From Onchocerca volvulus (taxonomy: Eukaryota > Nematoda > Chromadorea > Rhabditida > Onchocercidae): DNA of 64,000 nucleotides. Within the stretch, counting starts at the first letter, position 1; every line of letters begins with the position of its first letter. Positions 11,537-24,330 of the stretch are shown one piece after another. The notes beneath the pieces were generated by a model. It saw only the letters and a list, made by a program, of their open reading frames with translations. It was not told where the DNA came from and made no database searches. The position numbers were made by a program, and so were the translations under genes. The stretch lies in the NCBI GenBank assembly GCA_000499405.2, contig HG738137.1:21476603-21540602 (forward strand). The letters are read 5' to 3'.

Positions 11537-14500
11537 TTATAGGCTTTTCTTCATAACCTCCACAGTTCGAGCTTCCTAATAAAAGAAACAGTTATGACTT
11601 CTGAGTTCAAAATATTTGCGAAACTTCCATTATAAAAACGATTTGCATAACTTACTTTAAAGCAAACAAAGAGTAGAAAAATTGAAATGTTTGCAGCAAT
11701 AAATAAAAAAATTCTGAAGACATAAAGGTCTTTTACTTCCGTACTTAATTACTGATCAAAATTAATGAAATAACTTACACTTATATGATCATTCCAATCC
11801 TTGAAGATTTCCTTAAATTCAGGCGTTTCCTTACCCTGTTCAAGCTTTACAATTTGACATCCAGGTGGTCGTGGAAGTGTGTCACCTTCCAGATATTTCT
11901 ATAAAAAAATTGTTTTGGATCAGAATCATCCGTCCGGAAAGATTATTAAGAATATATGTATCAAGATGCGATCATATATCGACTAATTTATTTCACTTAA
12001 TACGTTTCTAAATTTTCCTTTGGCAATTTTCAATTACATTCCATAATGTACGGTCATTCTAGAACTAACAATTTACTCGGATATATATTTTCCTTGTCTT
12101 GTTTGAAACTTTTCAAATATGCATAACTTTATGTTTAATCACTTTTCTGATGAAAATTACTAGAGTGTAGAGATATTGGTTGGAGTGTCAACATTTGGCT
12201 AAAGTATGGAAATTGCTCATCAGCAGGACAGAGAGAAATCTGCCTTCTGTTTAATCTGATTCAATAACGAAAATTGGATAAACTATCTTGAAACATGATA
12301 TATGAATTGTTTGCTATATCATCTATCTTTTCCAATCATTTTTTTTTTTCTTTCTACTATATTTTCTCTAGTTAATCATACCTTTCTCGATTATCGAGTT
12401 CATAAGTAATTCGGACGGCAATGTTTCTAAATCTCAATTTAAAAGTTTCGGAAACGATGCATTTGCGAATAATTCTTAGTCTATTTCAGAAACAATGTAA
12501 ATCACAAGAAAAAGTGTAACAACTACTAAACAAACATTGGCAATATCATTAGCCAGTTTCTTTTCCTTCTCATTAGCTCCGGCACCAATCCACACATAAA
12601 TGACTTTCATAGCATCCAAAATCATCACATCATCACCATCCAAGTCCTGAAAAGTTTTTTTTTTCAGCATTTTTGTTTCACTTTTTTCGGGTTAAAGACA
12701 ACAGCTCTGATGAGGAGGACAAGTACCATGAATCAATATAGCCCAAAGTGTTTCAATAAATGTTGGACTTTCGTGTGCGATTGAAAACTAGTAAATATAG
12801 TAGCAAATCTTTGTTATAGTGATTCTTTTATGATGATTTTTTGGAATATTTAATTAATTAAAATAGAGTCAATACTTGACTTTAATCTTCCAACCCTAAT
12901 TGCAAAAGTTTTTTCACAATTAATAAATAAGTCTTCTTTTGAGCACTACTACATTTCATAGGTCAACGATTTTGCACACTGCTCTTTCTGAATTTCCTGA
13001 ATTCAGTGTTTCTTGGCACTACCATTTTGCTTTTATTTACTTTTTAAATATTTCGCTAAGTTCATCACACATTAATTGTTCTTCATTAACTTACTTTTTG
13101 CGTGTAATCATAAATTTCTTCAATAGTTAGTTTGCCACTTCGATCACTGCACTGATAAAGCTTGGGAATGAATGGCGGTGCCTTTTTGGCACTTTCCCAG
13201 GAACTGGCCCATTGAGTAAATGCTACCGGTTCCGCACTTTCCAGAACTCGCACCACTTGCGCATTTTTCGATCTTCCCTGATAAATATGCATCAATCATA
13301 AAAGGAAAATATCCTAATAACAACTTAGAACAATCTAGAAGAATAAAGAATGGCAATGATTAGAAACTGCGAGTAATAATCTTAAGCAATAAATGAAATT
13401 GCTTGCATAAAGCGTTCAATCAAATACATCCAACCTGTATTTTGATGTATTTGGTTGCATATTCCATAGCCTTTTTCCGTTCATCTAGTGTGCAATTTTT
13501 TCCGACCCAAACAAATATCCCACCATTGCAAGCATCCAGTATAAACGCATCCTGAAAGTCTCAGCGTACCAATTCAATTAGTATTCAATTTGGGAAAAAT
13601 GAGTTTCTGAAAGTTGATTGCATTGAGAACTCCATTTATACATCGTTTCTGCATGGAATACAGATATATTTTAAGAATTATGTATTTACGATGGATGTAG
13701 GTTAATTAGGAAAAGAGATTGACAAACCTTTGACTCGAGCTGACTGTACTTGAAATTACCTTGAGAAACCATTTGCACGCTCATCTCGCCCTTCTCGTCC
13801 GATACTCTGGAATGTTTTTTTTTATTTTCTATTTCTGTTAACACTCTTTCGATTTGAAATTCGGAAAATTTGATTAAATCAGTTGAAAAAATTTGTAAAG
13901 TTAGTATTTTCGATCACAAATAATATTTTTTCTGTGATATTATCACTATGGCAACATTTCAAACATTCAATTTTGTTCTTCAAATTCTTAGAAATTTTTC
14001 GAAATTTCAAATTCAAGTCCTAATTTAAAGGAGCTCATATAAAAGTTCCTAATCCATTCTAATTAATTACGAATATTAGCGTATACAATCTTTAATAATC
14101 AAGCCAGAATATCAGTCATATGAAAAAAAAACCTCCAAAGGGTCAGTTGACTGTTAGTAGTCTGCCAATAGTTTTCGTCTTCTCCACCGGCCTCTGCTGG
14201 TTTAACTTTTCCTTTACCACCCATAATCTTCCAGAATTCACTGTTTTTGTCCCAATCAGAATCTAAGGAGGCATTTTTTTTTTTTTTTTTTGGAAAATTA
14301 TTCTGCTAAAAACGTAAATATAAGCAATAAAAAAATTCGGAACAGCCGCAAAACCTACTTTAAATGTTATATTAGTGATCTTGAAATACTAATAACTTAT
14401 AGTATCAACACTTTAGTGTCACTAATTATTACACTGTCAGCACTGATAAATGTATTTAACATCGCTAATTGCATTAGAATCGTAATGTATGAAATATCAG

Positions 14501-17500
14501 AATCCTCATTCTATTATAGGAAAATTCTGTTAATTTTGTACAAAATTTGCTTAATATTAAATTACAAGATCATAAAAAACGTATCTTTACCAAGAATTAT
14601 TATTTCAGGTTTTCCGATTCGTTCTCGATCTCGAATGCTTCTTGCCTGATCGATACCCTAAAATTCATTCTGCGATAAAATCAACATTTTGAGACTTGAG
14701 GAAATTATTCTTATAAGCCAATTTAATTTATCGTTTAAAATCATAATATTTATCATTTGGAAATTTTACCTTTATTCTTTCCAATCTTCCACTTTCAGGT
14801 GGCATCCAAACGTATATTTTCAGACCGCAATCCAATATGAAAACATCTCCGAGATTCAATGATTCTCCTTTGCATTCCACCTTAATTTTTCGATAATGAA
14901 TGTCGAGGAAAAAGATAAAAGAGACAGAAAATGATAAAATAATGAAATGATATCTGTTATCGAATAAAATATCAAAAACGACTGATGAATATAAATATTA
15001 GATTATTAATAATTATTTTTTCGTCAATAAGTCGTTAAATAAATGTTTCTTTCTTTTTTTTTTTTTAACGAAACTTGAAAATATGAATGCCAGCTGTTGA
15101 TGATAAGTAAAGCAAGTGCATAGGTGGGATTATAGGAAATTTTGAGCTTTAAATATAGTCCACCTCTTGACACCGCACATTTCGCTTTCCTTTGCATTGA
15201 AACAGTTTTGGCTTCCAATTTTCGTATTTGTCTGCGACATGTGTGAAACCGGACGCTACTCCACCTTTTAGATATCTGTAAACTTATTACTTTCTCATGC
15301 AGCTCTTTTGTAGATGAGAGACGGATCTATCTCTGGAAAATTAAATCAAGCAGCGTCCCGAACAAAGTGAACAAGTTATAAACAAATGCGAATTCAGTGA
15401 GTTTTTGATTTTTCAAATTTCTTTGAATCTTTCGCTGAATTTTTCAAAAGATCAAATTTTAGGATAATTTTTCTGCATCATTGGAAAAATGAAAATTTTA
15501 ATGTATCTAGAATATTTACGGGTAGATATATTTTTTTTATTTACAGGTAGTAGACATTTCACAATTGCATAACTCTATTTGAAATCATTGATCCAGAATA
15601 ATTTCGTCTCTTAAATAGGAAATGATTACTAAATGAATATTTTTTGTGCTGATAGCGACAAAGACATGCCATACATTTCTTTGTTTCATTTTTACATATT
15701 TAGATGTTTGGTTTAGAGGGACGTAGGTATGTATATGTTCATCGGAATTTTCAAATCAAGTCAGTATTACTTCTAAAGCAATTTCAAAAGCTTCGCCAAT
15801 TTGATTTTTGCAATCTTTTTTTGCCCGCAAAATTCATCACTAATTGAATTAATATGTGCATTCTAAAAAAGATCGAAATTCACGACACAATCCAAGCATA
15901 ACTAGAAAACGATAGACATATTTGAATTACTTTAGCAGCGATTTGCTTTTAGAAAAACAGGTCAACGTAGAAAATCTTTTGTTAGTATAACGATTCTTAG
16001 AAAATCAATGTTTCAATAAATTCTGACTAGTAATACTAATAAATATCTATATGATATCTATATGAATATATTATTTAGTTCACTGATAATTGATAGCAAC
16101 TATAACGAGACACCGGATAAATAGAAAGTCATTTAAGATGTTTTCGATGAAAGGCAATTCGGAAAACTCTATACCTACCGTATGCCATCCTTGAAATAAG
16201 ACAAAAACAGCGGCGATTCGTGTCCTTGAACCTGAAAATGCATTAAAATAGAATCATTCTTTGATAACACCGAATATTTTCTTAGCTTCTAGAGAGAAGA
16301 GAAAAAGTATCAATCTAGCTGATCCGATATAGCAGTTCATGACGATGTAATAGATTTTTGAATAAATGTGTTATATAGTCTGTTAACTGACTATAAGAAT
16401 GACAAAATCATACAATCTCTCAAACTCTAAAGTTCGTTAAATTTTAAATTGAAAATATCCCAAAAAATCTCCAAATTATTTATGATAATATACTTCGCGA
16501 TACTGTACTGGTAGTCCATTAAGTGCATCATCAATTGCTACGGTCATAATTGCTGCTGTTCCTTGTTCATCCTAAAATCTCGAAAATATTTCCGCATAAT
16601 TAAAAACTTTAAAAAGGTTTAATTTGTAAATGAGATATACAAAAGTGGACAATCCAATTTGAAATAAATTGCTAATGATTTTATTTCAAACTTTAAATCT
16701 TATCGAATAATTTGATTCGCTTGAAATTTTCATATGCAGTTTAAGAAAAAGTTTTAAAAAGTAAAAGTCTCGAGAAAAAAAGTAACAGAAAAGTGTTTAA
16801 ATTTGTATTTTGTGTTTTTCAGAATATTATATCATTACTCAGTTGAAATAACATTTAAAATATAAACAAAACCTGAGTTGTTTCATTTCCTAACCAAAAA
16901 TGGACGTTCCATTCGCCTGGATTTTTCGTCTATAATTCAGAACTTTCATTTACAAGTTTATCAATAAGTCATATCTGTTTTTTTTTTTTTGACAGCAATT
17001 GATAATTAAATCTATGCTGTATATTTGTCTTGGTAACCACAGCATAGACTTTATCGGAAATTGAATTTAATAGTTCATTTTTCTATATTTTTTACTTAAA
17101 AAGTTGTGCCAAAATGACAATACTTACATAGAGAATGATATATGAATCACCAGTGTAGAAACTTCCGAACTGATCGCTTGATAACTTTTCCAGGTCAAAA
17201 TTCTGAAAAAATCACAAAAATTTCATGTTCAACTGCAATAATTTTGCATCAGAAAACTCTTTCGGATAGTTCTGAAAAATTCAATTGCATTTTTAAACAG
17301 CTTAGAATCTGATTTTCTTCCCAACAAAGAATATTTTCTCACAGATTTCGCTCTCTCTGTTCCATTTTGAAAGTGGGCTTTAATTTCAAAAAAAGAAGAT
17401 AAAAAGTAAATTAGATAAAGTTTCTACTTTTTTTTTTTTTAGATGAAGCAATTCATGATTTACGAATTATTGGAAAAAAATTTTCAATTTATGCAGAAAA

Positions 17501-17604
17501 ATTATTTATAAAAAAATTTAAGATAACCATGAAACCTTAATTCGCCATATTTCCATTCCACATTTCTTACCTATATCCTTCAATTGTGAATTGGTGGTTG
17601 TCAT
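11537..17604 (-). CDS. gsnl-1: Gelsolin-like protein, four repeats
   Basis: Actin-filament severing/capping protein of the gelsolin superfamily; cytoplasmic, calcium-controlled in known members. Fifteen exons, 5' to 3': 17536-17604, 17128-17202, 16873-16929, 16494-16571, 16179-16231, 15164-15275, 14770-14880, 14591-14657, 14133-14262, 13728-13806, 13435-13551, 13095-13277, 12536-12646, 11779-11898, 11537-11575. All borders are GT-AG, all phases join, total 1401 nt, 466 residues. Four gelsolin repeats: about 12-125 ([29 protein letters not shown]), 140-215 ([18 protein letters not shown]), 246-350 ([15 protein letters not shown]), 360-455 ([18 protein letters not shown]). Four rather than six or three repeats, and this length, match the nematode GSNL-1 type (C. 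elegans about 475 residues). The ATG follows a TTTTTCAG acceptor by a few bases, consistent with trans-splicing. Nothing is missing or frameshifted. Confidence 0.95.
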
Positions 17605-17612
17605 GATGCCTG
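17605..17612 (-). promoter_or_regulatory. Likely trans-splice acceptor of gsnl-1
   Basis: ATTTTTCAG followed by GCATC and then the ATG. A 3' splice site this close to a start codon, with no coding exon before it, is the usual sign of spliced-leader addition in nematodes; an ordinary 5' UTR intron is the alternative. Confidence 0.55.
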
Positions 17613-20563
17613 AAAAATTGGTTGCTACTTTATAAAATTCAAAATTAAGAACAGTGATAATCTTCATCGTATTTATATCCAATCTAATTCACCTCTGCTA
17701 CTATATTCTTCACATTCAATTGTACTCAGCTACTTGAAGTGAAACATCTTTCACGTCATTTGTTAGTTTACACTTTTCTGTTACACTTCCCTGTTTATAC
17801 TTTTCTGCACATTTTATTAGTGCAATTTTCATGTTTCAATTCTGAGATGGACATGTGAAAAAAATTCAATCATTATTTATACTGTGCATCTGTAATAGTA
17901 ATTTGCTGCATAAAGTTTTCAACTTTTCAGATAGAGACTTTTTTATGTAGAAATTGCTTCAATTTTCTTCAATGGTAGAATTTGAGATAGTAAATAAATT
18001 TCAGAATATAAATACACTGAATGCTAAATTTACAACACAATATTAAAAGTCGAACGATAGAAATAAGAAATTTCAAGCAAAAAATTATAAGCCAAATCAT
18101 TTCGTTTCCTGAATTCAACACTTCCTCAAAAGTGAAATTGAAGCATTGTACGTATAAATCCTCAACTGGAAAAGAGCATCGTGATTCATCGGAGATATTA
18201 GCAAAGCTCTTTTGAAAGGAAATCTATAGTTCTAAAAAAAGAGAGAGAGAGGAATGAAGACAAATTTCTACTTAAAATTTTGAAAGCATTGTAAAAAGCA
18301 ATATATCTCTCCGTCTGATAATTTTAAAATTCAGCATCAAAGGGAATTGTTAGATGAACAAGCTTTACATAACAATTTGCATTAATTATGCCGCAGTTTT
18401 GACGTTCTCAATGCAGTCAATGCAATTACATTTTGGTTATGAATAGAAGTCTTTTTTTGATCAAAAAAAAAGTAATAATAATAATAGTAAAAAAAGAAAA
18501 AACAAAAAAATTGAGAAATTAGTTAATATTTTACGAGTTATGTTACATTGAATTATTGCGATAATACGTATGAGATTTAATCAAAGTAATCATAGCATTG
18601 GTGCAATCAAGCCTGTTAAATTTGCTAAATCGTTGAACGAAGTTTCATGCACGAATCAGATCAATTAGTTCAATTGATTATCTCGTGAATAATTTATCAA
18701 ATATTCTTTTGAATTTTCTATTCTATTTTCTATTTGAATTTTCTATTCTAATTTTCGTTTTTTATTTTTTATGGCTCAAATGAATGTTCCGTGTATTTCG
18801 TGAATGAAATAAATTTTTAAACTTGGCTGACAAGAAATTCATTTTATACTTGTTTTTATTATTGCTGCATATGTAGGATGCTATCTGAATCATTTGCAAT
18901 AAATGATAAATAACACAGAGAATGCATTTGAATTCAACATATCTGACCAGATTATTGTAAAGAAATTGTCCTGATATATAAAATCTGGTATTACTTAATT
19001 AGTTATTCAGTAATTTGCATATTTGTTTCTGCAAATGAGTGTTGAATGCAATAATATTTTGATGAGCATTAAACATATTAGTATTAAGAAACTTGTTGAT
19101 GAGTTAAAACTTAATTACAAAATTGAAGAGATGACAATTTTCGATTAGATTAATAATTACACAAATTCTCTTCTCTTTCCTTTCTTTTAGTTCGAATCTA
19201 ATTTATATCAAAAATTTGCTCATCACATATCCTAATATAATGATATAATAAAATTTCTGTAGTATTTAGCGAAAAATTAAAAAGTAGACAAAGGACTCAT
19301 ACTGGAATTACTGAATCTCTTAATTCATTTTGTAATGCATTACGGTGGCAGAGAAAATGAACTCTTTTGTATCATTTGGACATGACAATTAATGACTATA
19401 ATTAGCCAAATAATCAGTTTTATGGGAATGAAACGGAAAGTTAAAGTAAATGAACTATTAGCACTACTAGCAAAGCAAACATATACGAACAATCATGTAA
19501 ATTTGGCTGAGATTTCAACTGATATTATTCTGATGAAATTACAGGAAAAATTGTTGATAATCAATCGATAATTTGTATGTTTCAGAACAAAGAAAAAGTA
19601 TGCCTATATTTTTGCAAATTACCCATTTCATTTGAAAATGAACTCTGAATCATTTCCTTGTTTTTAAAATATTGATAGTTAAAATTCGAAATATTTGGTC
19701 CAAGTTTTAAAGAAGCTAAAGAGAACCCAAAGGAAAAAAAAAAAGGAAACAAATGTTGATGTAACAAAAACAAATGTCTACTTTTCGATTTTTATTTTTT
19801 CTTTTTTTTTAACTTTTTAACTACAAACTATCAAAAGATAATTTTTAAACAACAATTCGAAAATGCAGGGCAGTGTAAAATGAAGGGTAAGAAAATGAAC
19901 AACAAAAGAGAAGAATATGCTAGAAAATAAAACATATCATCAAAACTGAGAAGTTACAAAGTGATGAATGTGTCTCACATCAATTCTCTTTTGATACTTG
20001 AAAAAAAAAAAAAAAAAAAAAAAGTTTTCTCGCTTAAAGCATCAGTAAAAGATTTCTGCTAATTTTATTCATAATATCTCTCTTTCAAACACAAATTTGT
20101 TTTAGTTTTTTTATCACTAGCAATGACGAAAAAGAATATTAGAGAGAATGAAATGAGCGAATAACAAACAAACCGCCTGATCAATTTATTTGTTGGAAAA
20201 AAAAGATAAAATTGAATGAATTTGTGTAATGATGAGAGGGAAATTTCAGATATTTTCAATCACATTCCTTTACTTTTCATCAGAGTCAGTATTATATTTC
20301 AAATCGTTTTGCCAAGTTCATATTAAAGACCTATTCTCTCATTGATAACTAGTGCTTGATAATTATCAATGACAAATCAGCTAATCACGGTTTTATCTAT
20401 TTAAACTATGCTCTATGAATCATTCAGATAATATGTCCATATAATTCACAATTACAAACAATTTTATTGCTCACATGGAAAGCAGAAAGACAGTTTTTAT
20501 GACGAACAAATAAAAGGTTAACGCCAGAGACTTTGTGACTAAACTGAATGACCTTTTTTAACG
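17613..20563. other. Upstream region of gsnl-1, no gene recognised
   Basis: AT-rich with A- and T-runs (for example a 24-base A-run near 20000) and GA-rich bits (18241-18252). Open frames at plus 18021-18215 and minus 19582-19773 and 20065-20259 have chance-like composition. It presumably contains the gsnl-1 promoter, but I could not point to specific elements. Confidence 0.5.
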
Positions 20564-20643
20564 GAAGATGACCTCAACTCATCAACAATAGTGAAGATGA
20601 TCTTAGCTTATCAACAATGAAGATGATCTCAGCTCATCAGCAG
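20564..20643. repeat. Three-copy minisatellite, about 26-29 bp units
   Basis: Three imperfect direct copies built on GAAGATGA(C/T)CT(C/T)A followed by (G/A)CT(C/T)ATCA(A/G)CA. Copies differ by point changes and by a small insertion (TAGT) in the first. Non-coding as far as I can see. Confidence 0.8.
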
Positions 20644-22982
20644 AAAAACATTTTTGCTGAGGAACAGAAGCAAGAGTATCTGAAAAGTGTAAAGATGATA
20701 GTGTTATAAACAAGTAAAAATGGAAAGAATCAGAAAAATAGAAAGAAAAATTCAAATGACATGAGCAAATAAAATTTTCAAACTACTTAATCTTATTATG
20801 ATTATACTTGCTAATAATCTGCTGAGTAATTGAGAAAAAAAATTATATGAAAGATTATTTTCCATTACTTTTCTCTTCCTGATGTCGTTTTCTTTTTGCT
20901 CAAGTAGCTAACCCTAAGGTAGAAAAGAATGTGGTAATATATCATAACGTTTAGTCTATAGAAATTTTAATTGATTTTAAGGTTCAAACTCAACGATTCA
21001 ATTTTTATCACTCAAAAGACAACACTCAATCGCTCAATGCATTCGTCAGTTGGTTCACATTTATTTTGAAAATCAGTTTTTGTCATCAAATTACATAATA
21101 GCTTTATGATTTGGGGTATAAATTCCACTTCTCATTTTCCATTATATTTTTTTCTCTCTCAACAATATTTGAACAAAATTTCTTCTTTACAGACAATCCA
21201 ACTTCAAAATTCATTTCAGAACTTCGCTGATATACGAACTGAATTTCCCTTAAAGGAACTTATGGGCTCTTCATGTTGTCTTTCCAGTGTTTAAATAAAA
21301 ACCAACTATTTTTTATGGCTGTAATTTTATTCAATAGCACATGACTCAATTGAAGCTAGTTTCGATAAATATAATATGAAAACATTTAAGTCAGTATAAA
21401 TTACATTCCAATAAACAATGCAAAACCTCAATACTTACATTCCACACATATTTGTGATTTTATTAGTAAACTGACAGCAATACAGGTTAAAAAATAATAG
21501 TTTTGAATTTTAGCTAATTTTTTTAAAGAATTTGCATAAATAAAAGTCCAAGAATTTTTCAAAAAAAAAATTTCTGTGAAGAATACTGAAAATTTCTTCT
21601 TCACGTTATGCATTGCAGAGAAATCGTAAAATTACAAATTGAAAGTCTTCTATATAAAGATTTTGCAAGTGAACAACCACAGTTCGATGTCCGAAGATTA
21701 AAAAAATTTCGCTTCTCATATTAAAAGCATTTCGAGAAAAGAAACTCATCAAGAAATAAATCTACTTCTTTTTTAATTAATTCTTACATCTAAATTATGA
21801 AAAATTATGATAAATTATGATAAATTATGATATGGTCACACTTGTAAAAATGAAGAAACGCATATCATCACTTTCTTTCTTTACAGTGATACAGATTTAT
21901 ACTCTGAAGGTACTAACTTCAAAAATCACTGAAATGGTATGACATTAATATACATCCCAAATACTCAGAATTTTCTCCAAGTTTGTTGTAAAAAAAAATC
22001 AGCATGTTACTCCTGTTATTCATAAAACTTTTAGAAATAAATCATTCCTGAGGCGTCGTTTTGCACATAATATATACATAAATGAATTACATATTCGAGC
22101 TGTTTTTTTTTTTTTTAATATTAAAGATAATTAAACGGATTTCTGAAAAACTATTGATTTGGAATATGAATTTCATCACTAACATTCGCATTTATTTCAT
22201 ACGAAAAATTAGTTTTTGGGCCCGGTTAGTAGTTGGATCAGAGATGACTTGGAAATCCTGGCTTAGTTGTCATAGATATATTCTGTTCTCGAAAATTTTT
22301 GCAATAGTAATTAAGTTATTGTTGGATGCACGAAATCATATAAGAATGAAATAATTACACTCATCGGTTTAATTATTCAAGTTTGAGATAATTCGTTAAA
22401 ACTAATGAAGTCACGGAAGAAACCGTCGATTAAAATAGCAATATATACAATATAATAGTCTGAGAGAAATAACTTTTAATTAATATATTTCGAAACTCTA
22501 CATTATGATTTACCTTAATTACTCGAACTTATAACAATATCCCTTAACTATCCAATAAAATAAATGAACATAAGTTCAAATATGAGCTGCTATTAGAGTA
22601 TTAATATCGCTTTCAGTACTAATGTTAGTACAGTGTAGCATTGAGATCAATGTCGGCTCGATGATGTCAATTCCACTACTATGTAATATTGAATAGTTTT
22701 ATTACTTTGATTGCAGAAATAAAAAGTATTCATATTCTTTTAATGCTGGATAAGTTTGTCGAATTTTTGATAAAAGTTACTTTCATATATTGGTCACTAA
22801 AACAAAGATGAATATTAGGCGTGCAGTGGATTGCATTCCATACAGCATATGATAAACTGTACTAATTTGCCTGATAAATCTCTTGTATTAGATGAACAGA
22901 TCAGCGAATCATCACATTTCTTTCAACAAACTGCAATTGTCCATCTCTTCACTTATTAAGTTCAGTATTTCTTGATCATCTT
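20644..22982. other. Intergenic, no gene recognised
   Basis: AT-rich spacer. Open frames (plus 21106-21294, plus 22082-22354, minus 21428-21613) show no convincing splice borders and have chance-like composition. A short triplicated TGATAAATTA-like tract lies near 21800-21832. Confidence 0.5.
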
Positions 22983-23156
22983 CTACCGTGTCTGTATATT
23001 TCCTTTCCTCTTCTTTCTGCCATTTTGGTCATCGGGAAATCCCGGATGGTTCGGCATTATTCCCACCTGTCTCTCTTTCTCCACCGCTGCTACATGAGCC
23101 GATTCTTTTCGAAATTTCTGAATGCCTGCAGTGTTACACTTTTCAGCTTCTCCCAT
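22983..23156 (-). CDS. Small GC-rich ORF, function unknown
   Basis: A 57-codon minus-strand frame starting ATG: MGEAEKCNTAGIQKFRKES, then AHVAAVEKERQ and a basic tail ending QTR. GC is near 48 percent against roughly 30 percent around it, and the composition is charged and balanced. CAG followed by GTGGGA after residue 30 could be a donor, making this a first exon of a longer gene. Upstream (23161-23190) is a CT/GA-rich tract. It lies in the gap between gsnl-1 and the CHID1-like gene. It could be a first exon of either an unplaced gene or a longer gsnl-1 transcript, or a GC-rich promoter with a chance frame. Confidence 0.3.
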   Translation of the reverse strand: MGEAEKCNTAGIQKFRKESAHVAAVEKERQVGIMPNHPGFPDDQNGRKKRKGNIQTR

Positions 23157-23160
23157 TTCT

Positions 23161-23190
23161 TCACTTCTCTCTCGCTCCTTCTCTCTCTCT
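23161..23190. promoter_or_regulatory. CT/GA-rich tract
   Basis: Polypyrimidine stretch of CTCTC and TTCTC units (GAGA on the other strand), beside the GC-rich ORF and about 1.1 kb upstream of the CHID1-like start. GA-rich tracts are common in animal promoters; no function shown here. Confidence 0.35.
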
Positions 23191-24103
23191 AAAATTTTAT
23201 TTCAATGAGTAGATTTGAGATTTGTTATTTGCAATTCTATAATCTCCGGTATTTTTCGATCACTGATCCATTTAATGTAGTACTGCATTCACGTGCATGT
23301 ACATACGTGATCTACGTAAAAAATTGCTCTATTAGAAAGTGTATTGCGCTGACGTCCGTAGATCATTCACTTTAATGTTTCAGATTCTCTGCCGATCTCA
23401 CGTTTCACAATTCATCGAGATTTTCTTCCGTGCCGATATCGACGGATTGGGATAATGGCATAGGCTAAATGATAGGAGATAGATAGATAAAAGATAAACA
23501 GAAAAGAGATAAGCGAACTTCTTACCGATATTTTTATAGATAGGTATTTTGAATATTCATATACTGAATTGCTCGTAATATTACTTTTCTCCCATACCTT
23601 TATTTTCAGGAAATGCGTATAATGTAATGCTGAAGTTTAGAAGAATATTAATTTTCTTTTTCTTCATCTCTTTGAAAAATAATATTAAAGTAATAAATAG
23701 TAGTTACTCTTTATATCCGGCCAGGTGATTATTAGTTTGGATATTTGAAATTGCTCTAATTTTGATCATCCATTCTGTAATTCATGGCACTAATTTTGGA
23801 ATGAAATAACGAATGACTTTAGGTGCAACAACAGAGTAACTATTCCTAAAATCACCTAATCGAGATTAGCATAATATATGTTGATTTTACAACTGATATT
23901 TTTTATCGTAAGTATTATTGTCATAATTAATATCAGCAGCGCTGTATAAATTGCACTGTAGCTTTCTTCTTAAAGATATTGAGCCAGGTAGGCTGCAAGG
24001 AAAATAAATCTTTCTGAACGATCCGTTCCGTCCATTAGCAGAAAAGTATTGTAAAATAAAACGAGCATTTAATTCTACGACAAAAATGCCAAAGATTGTT
24101 TGT

Positions 24104-24262
24104 ACTTTCTTCTTAAGTTAAATAAAACGAATGGTGGATGCCTGAAGAGTTGATATTCAAGAAATAATTTCGGTAATTCCTTACTTTCTTCATAAGTTAA
24201 ATAAAACGAATGGTGGATCACCTGAAGAATTGATATTTAGAAAATAATTTCGATAATTCCTA
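24104..24262. repeat. Two-copy 79/80-bp tandem duplication
   Basis: Unit 1 (24104-24182) and unit 2 (24183-24262) run head to tail and share long identical blocks, including AAGTTAAATAAAACGAATGG and GATAATTT/GGTAATTCC variants. About ten differences plus a one-base insertion separate them, so the event is not brand new. The second copy ends about 70 bp before the start codon of the CHID1-like gene, inside its presumed promoter. Confidence 0.9.
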
Positions 24263-24310
24263 TCTATAACTGCGTTCAGCTTCTGAAATATCCGAAAAGA
24301 CTTGAAGTTA

Positions 24311-24330
24311 TTCACTTACAGAATTTGTAA
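24311..24330 (+). promoter_or_regulatory. Likely trans-splice acceptor of the CHID1-like gene
   Basis: TTCACTTACAG followed by a ten-base leader (AATTTGTAA) and the ATG at 24331. The closeness of the acceptor to the start codon suggests spliced-leader addition. Confidence 0.5.

Noticed and set aside
14290..14649. 119-codon plus-strand frame
   Set aside because: It overlaps gsnl-1 exon 14591-14657 on the other strand and an intron, and its translation is I/N/S/Y-rich; it is a shadow frame.
20981..21000. GGTTCAAACTC resembling a tRNA B box
   Set aside because: The final CC of the B box is missing and no A box or cloverleaf could be drawn around it.
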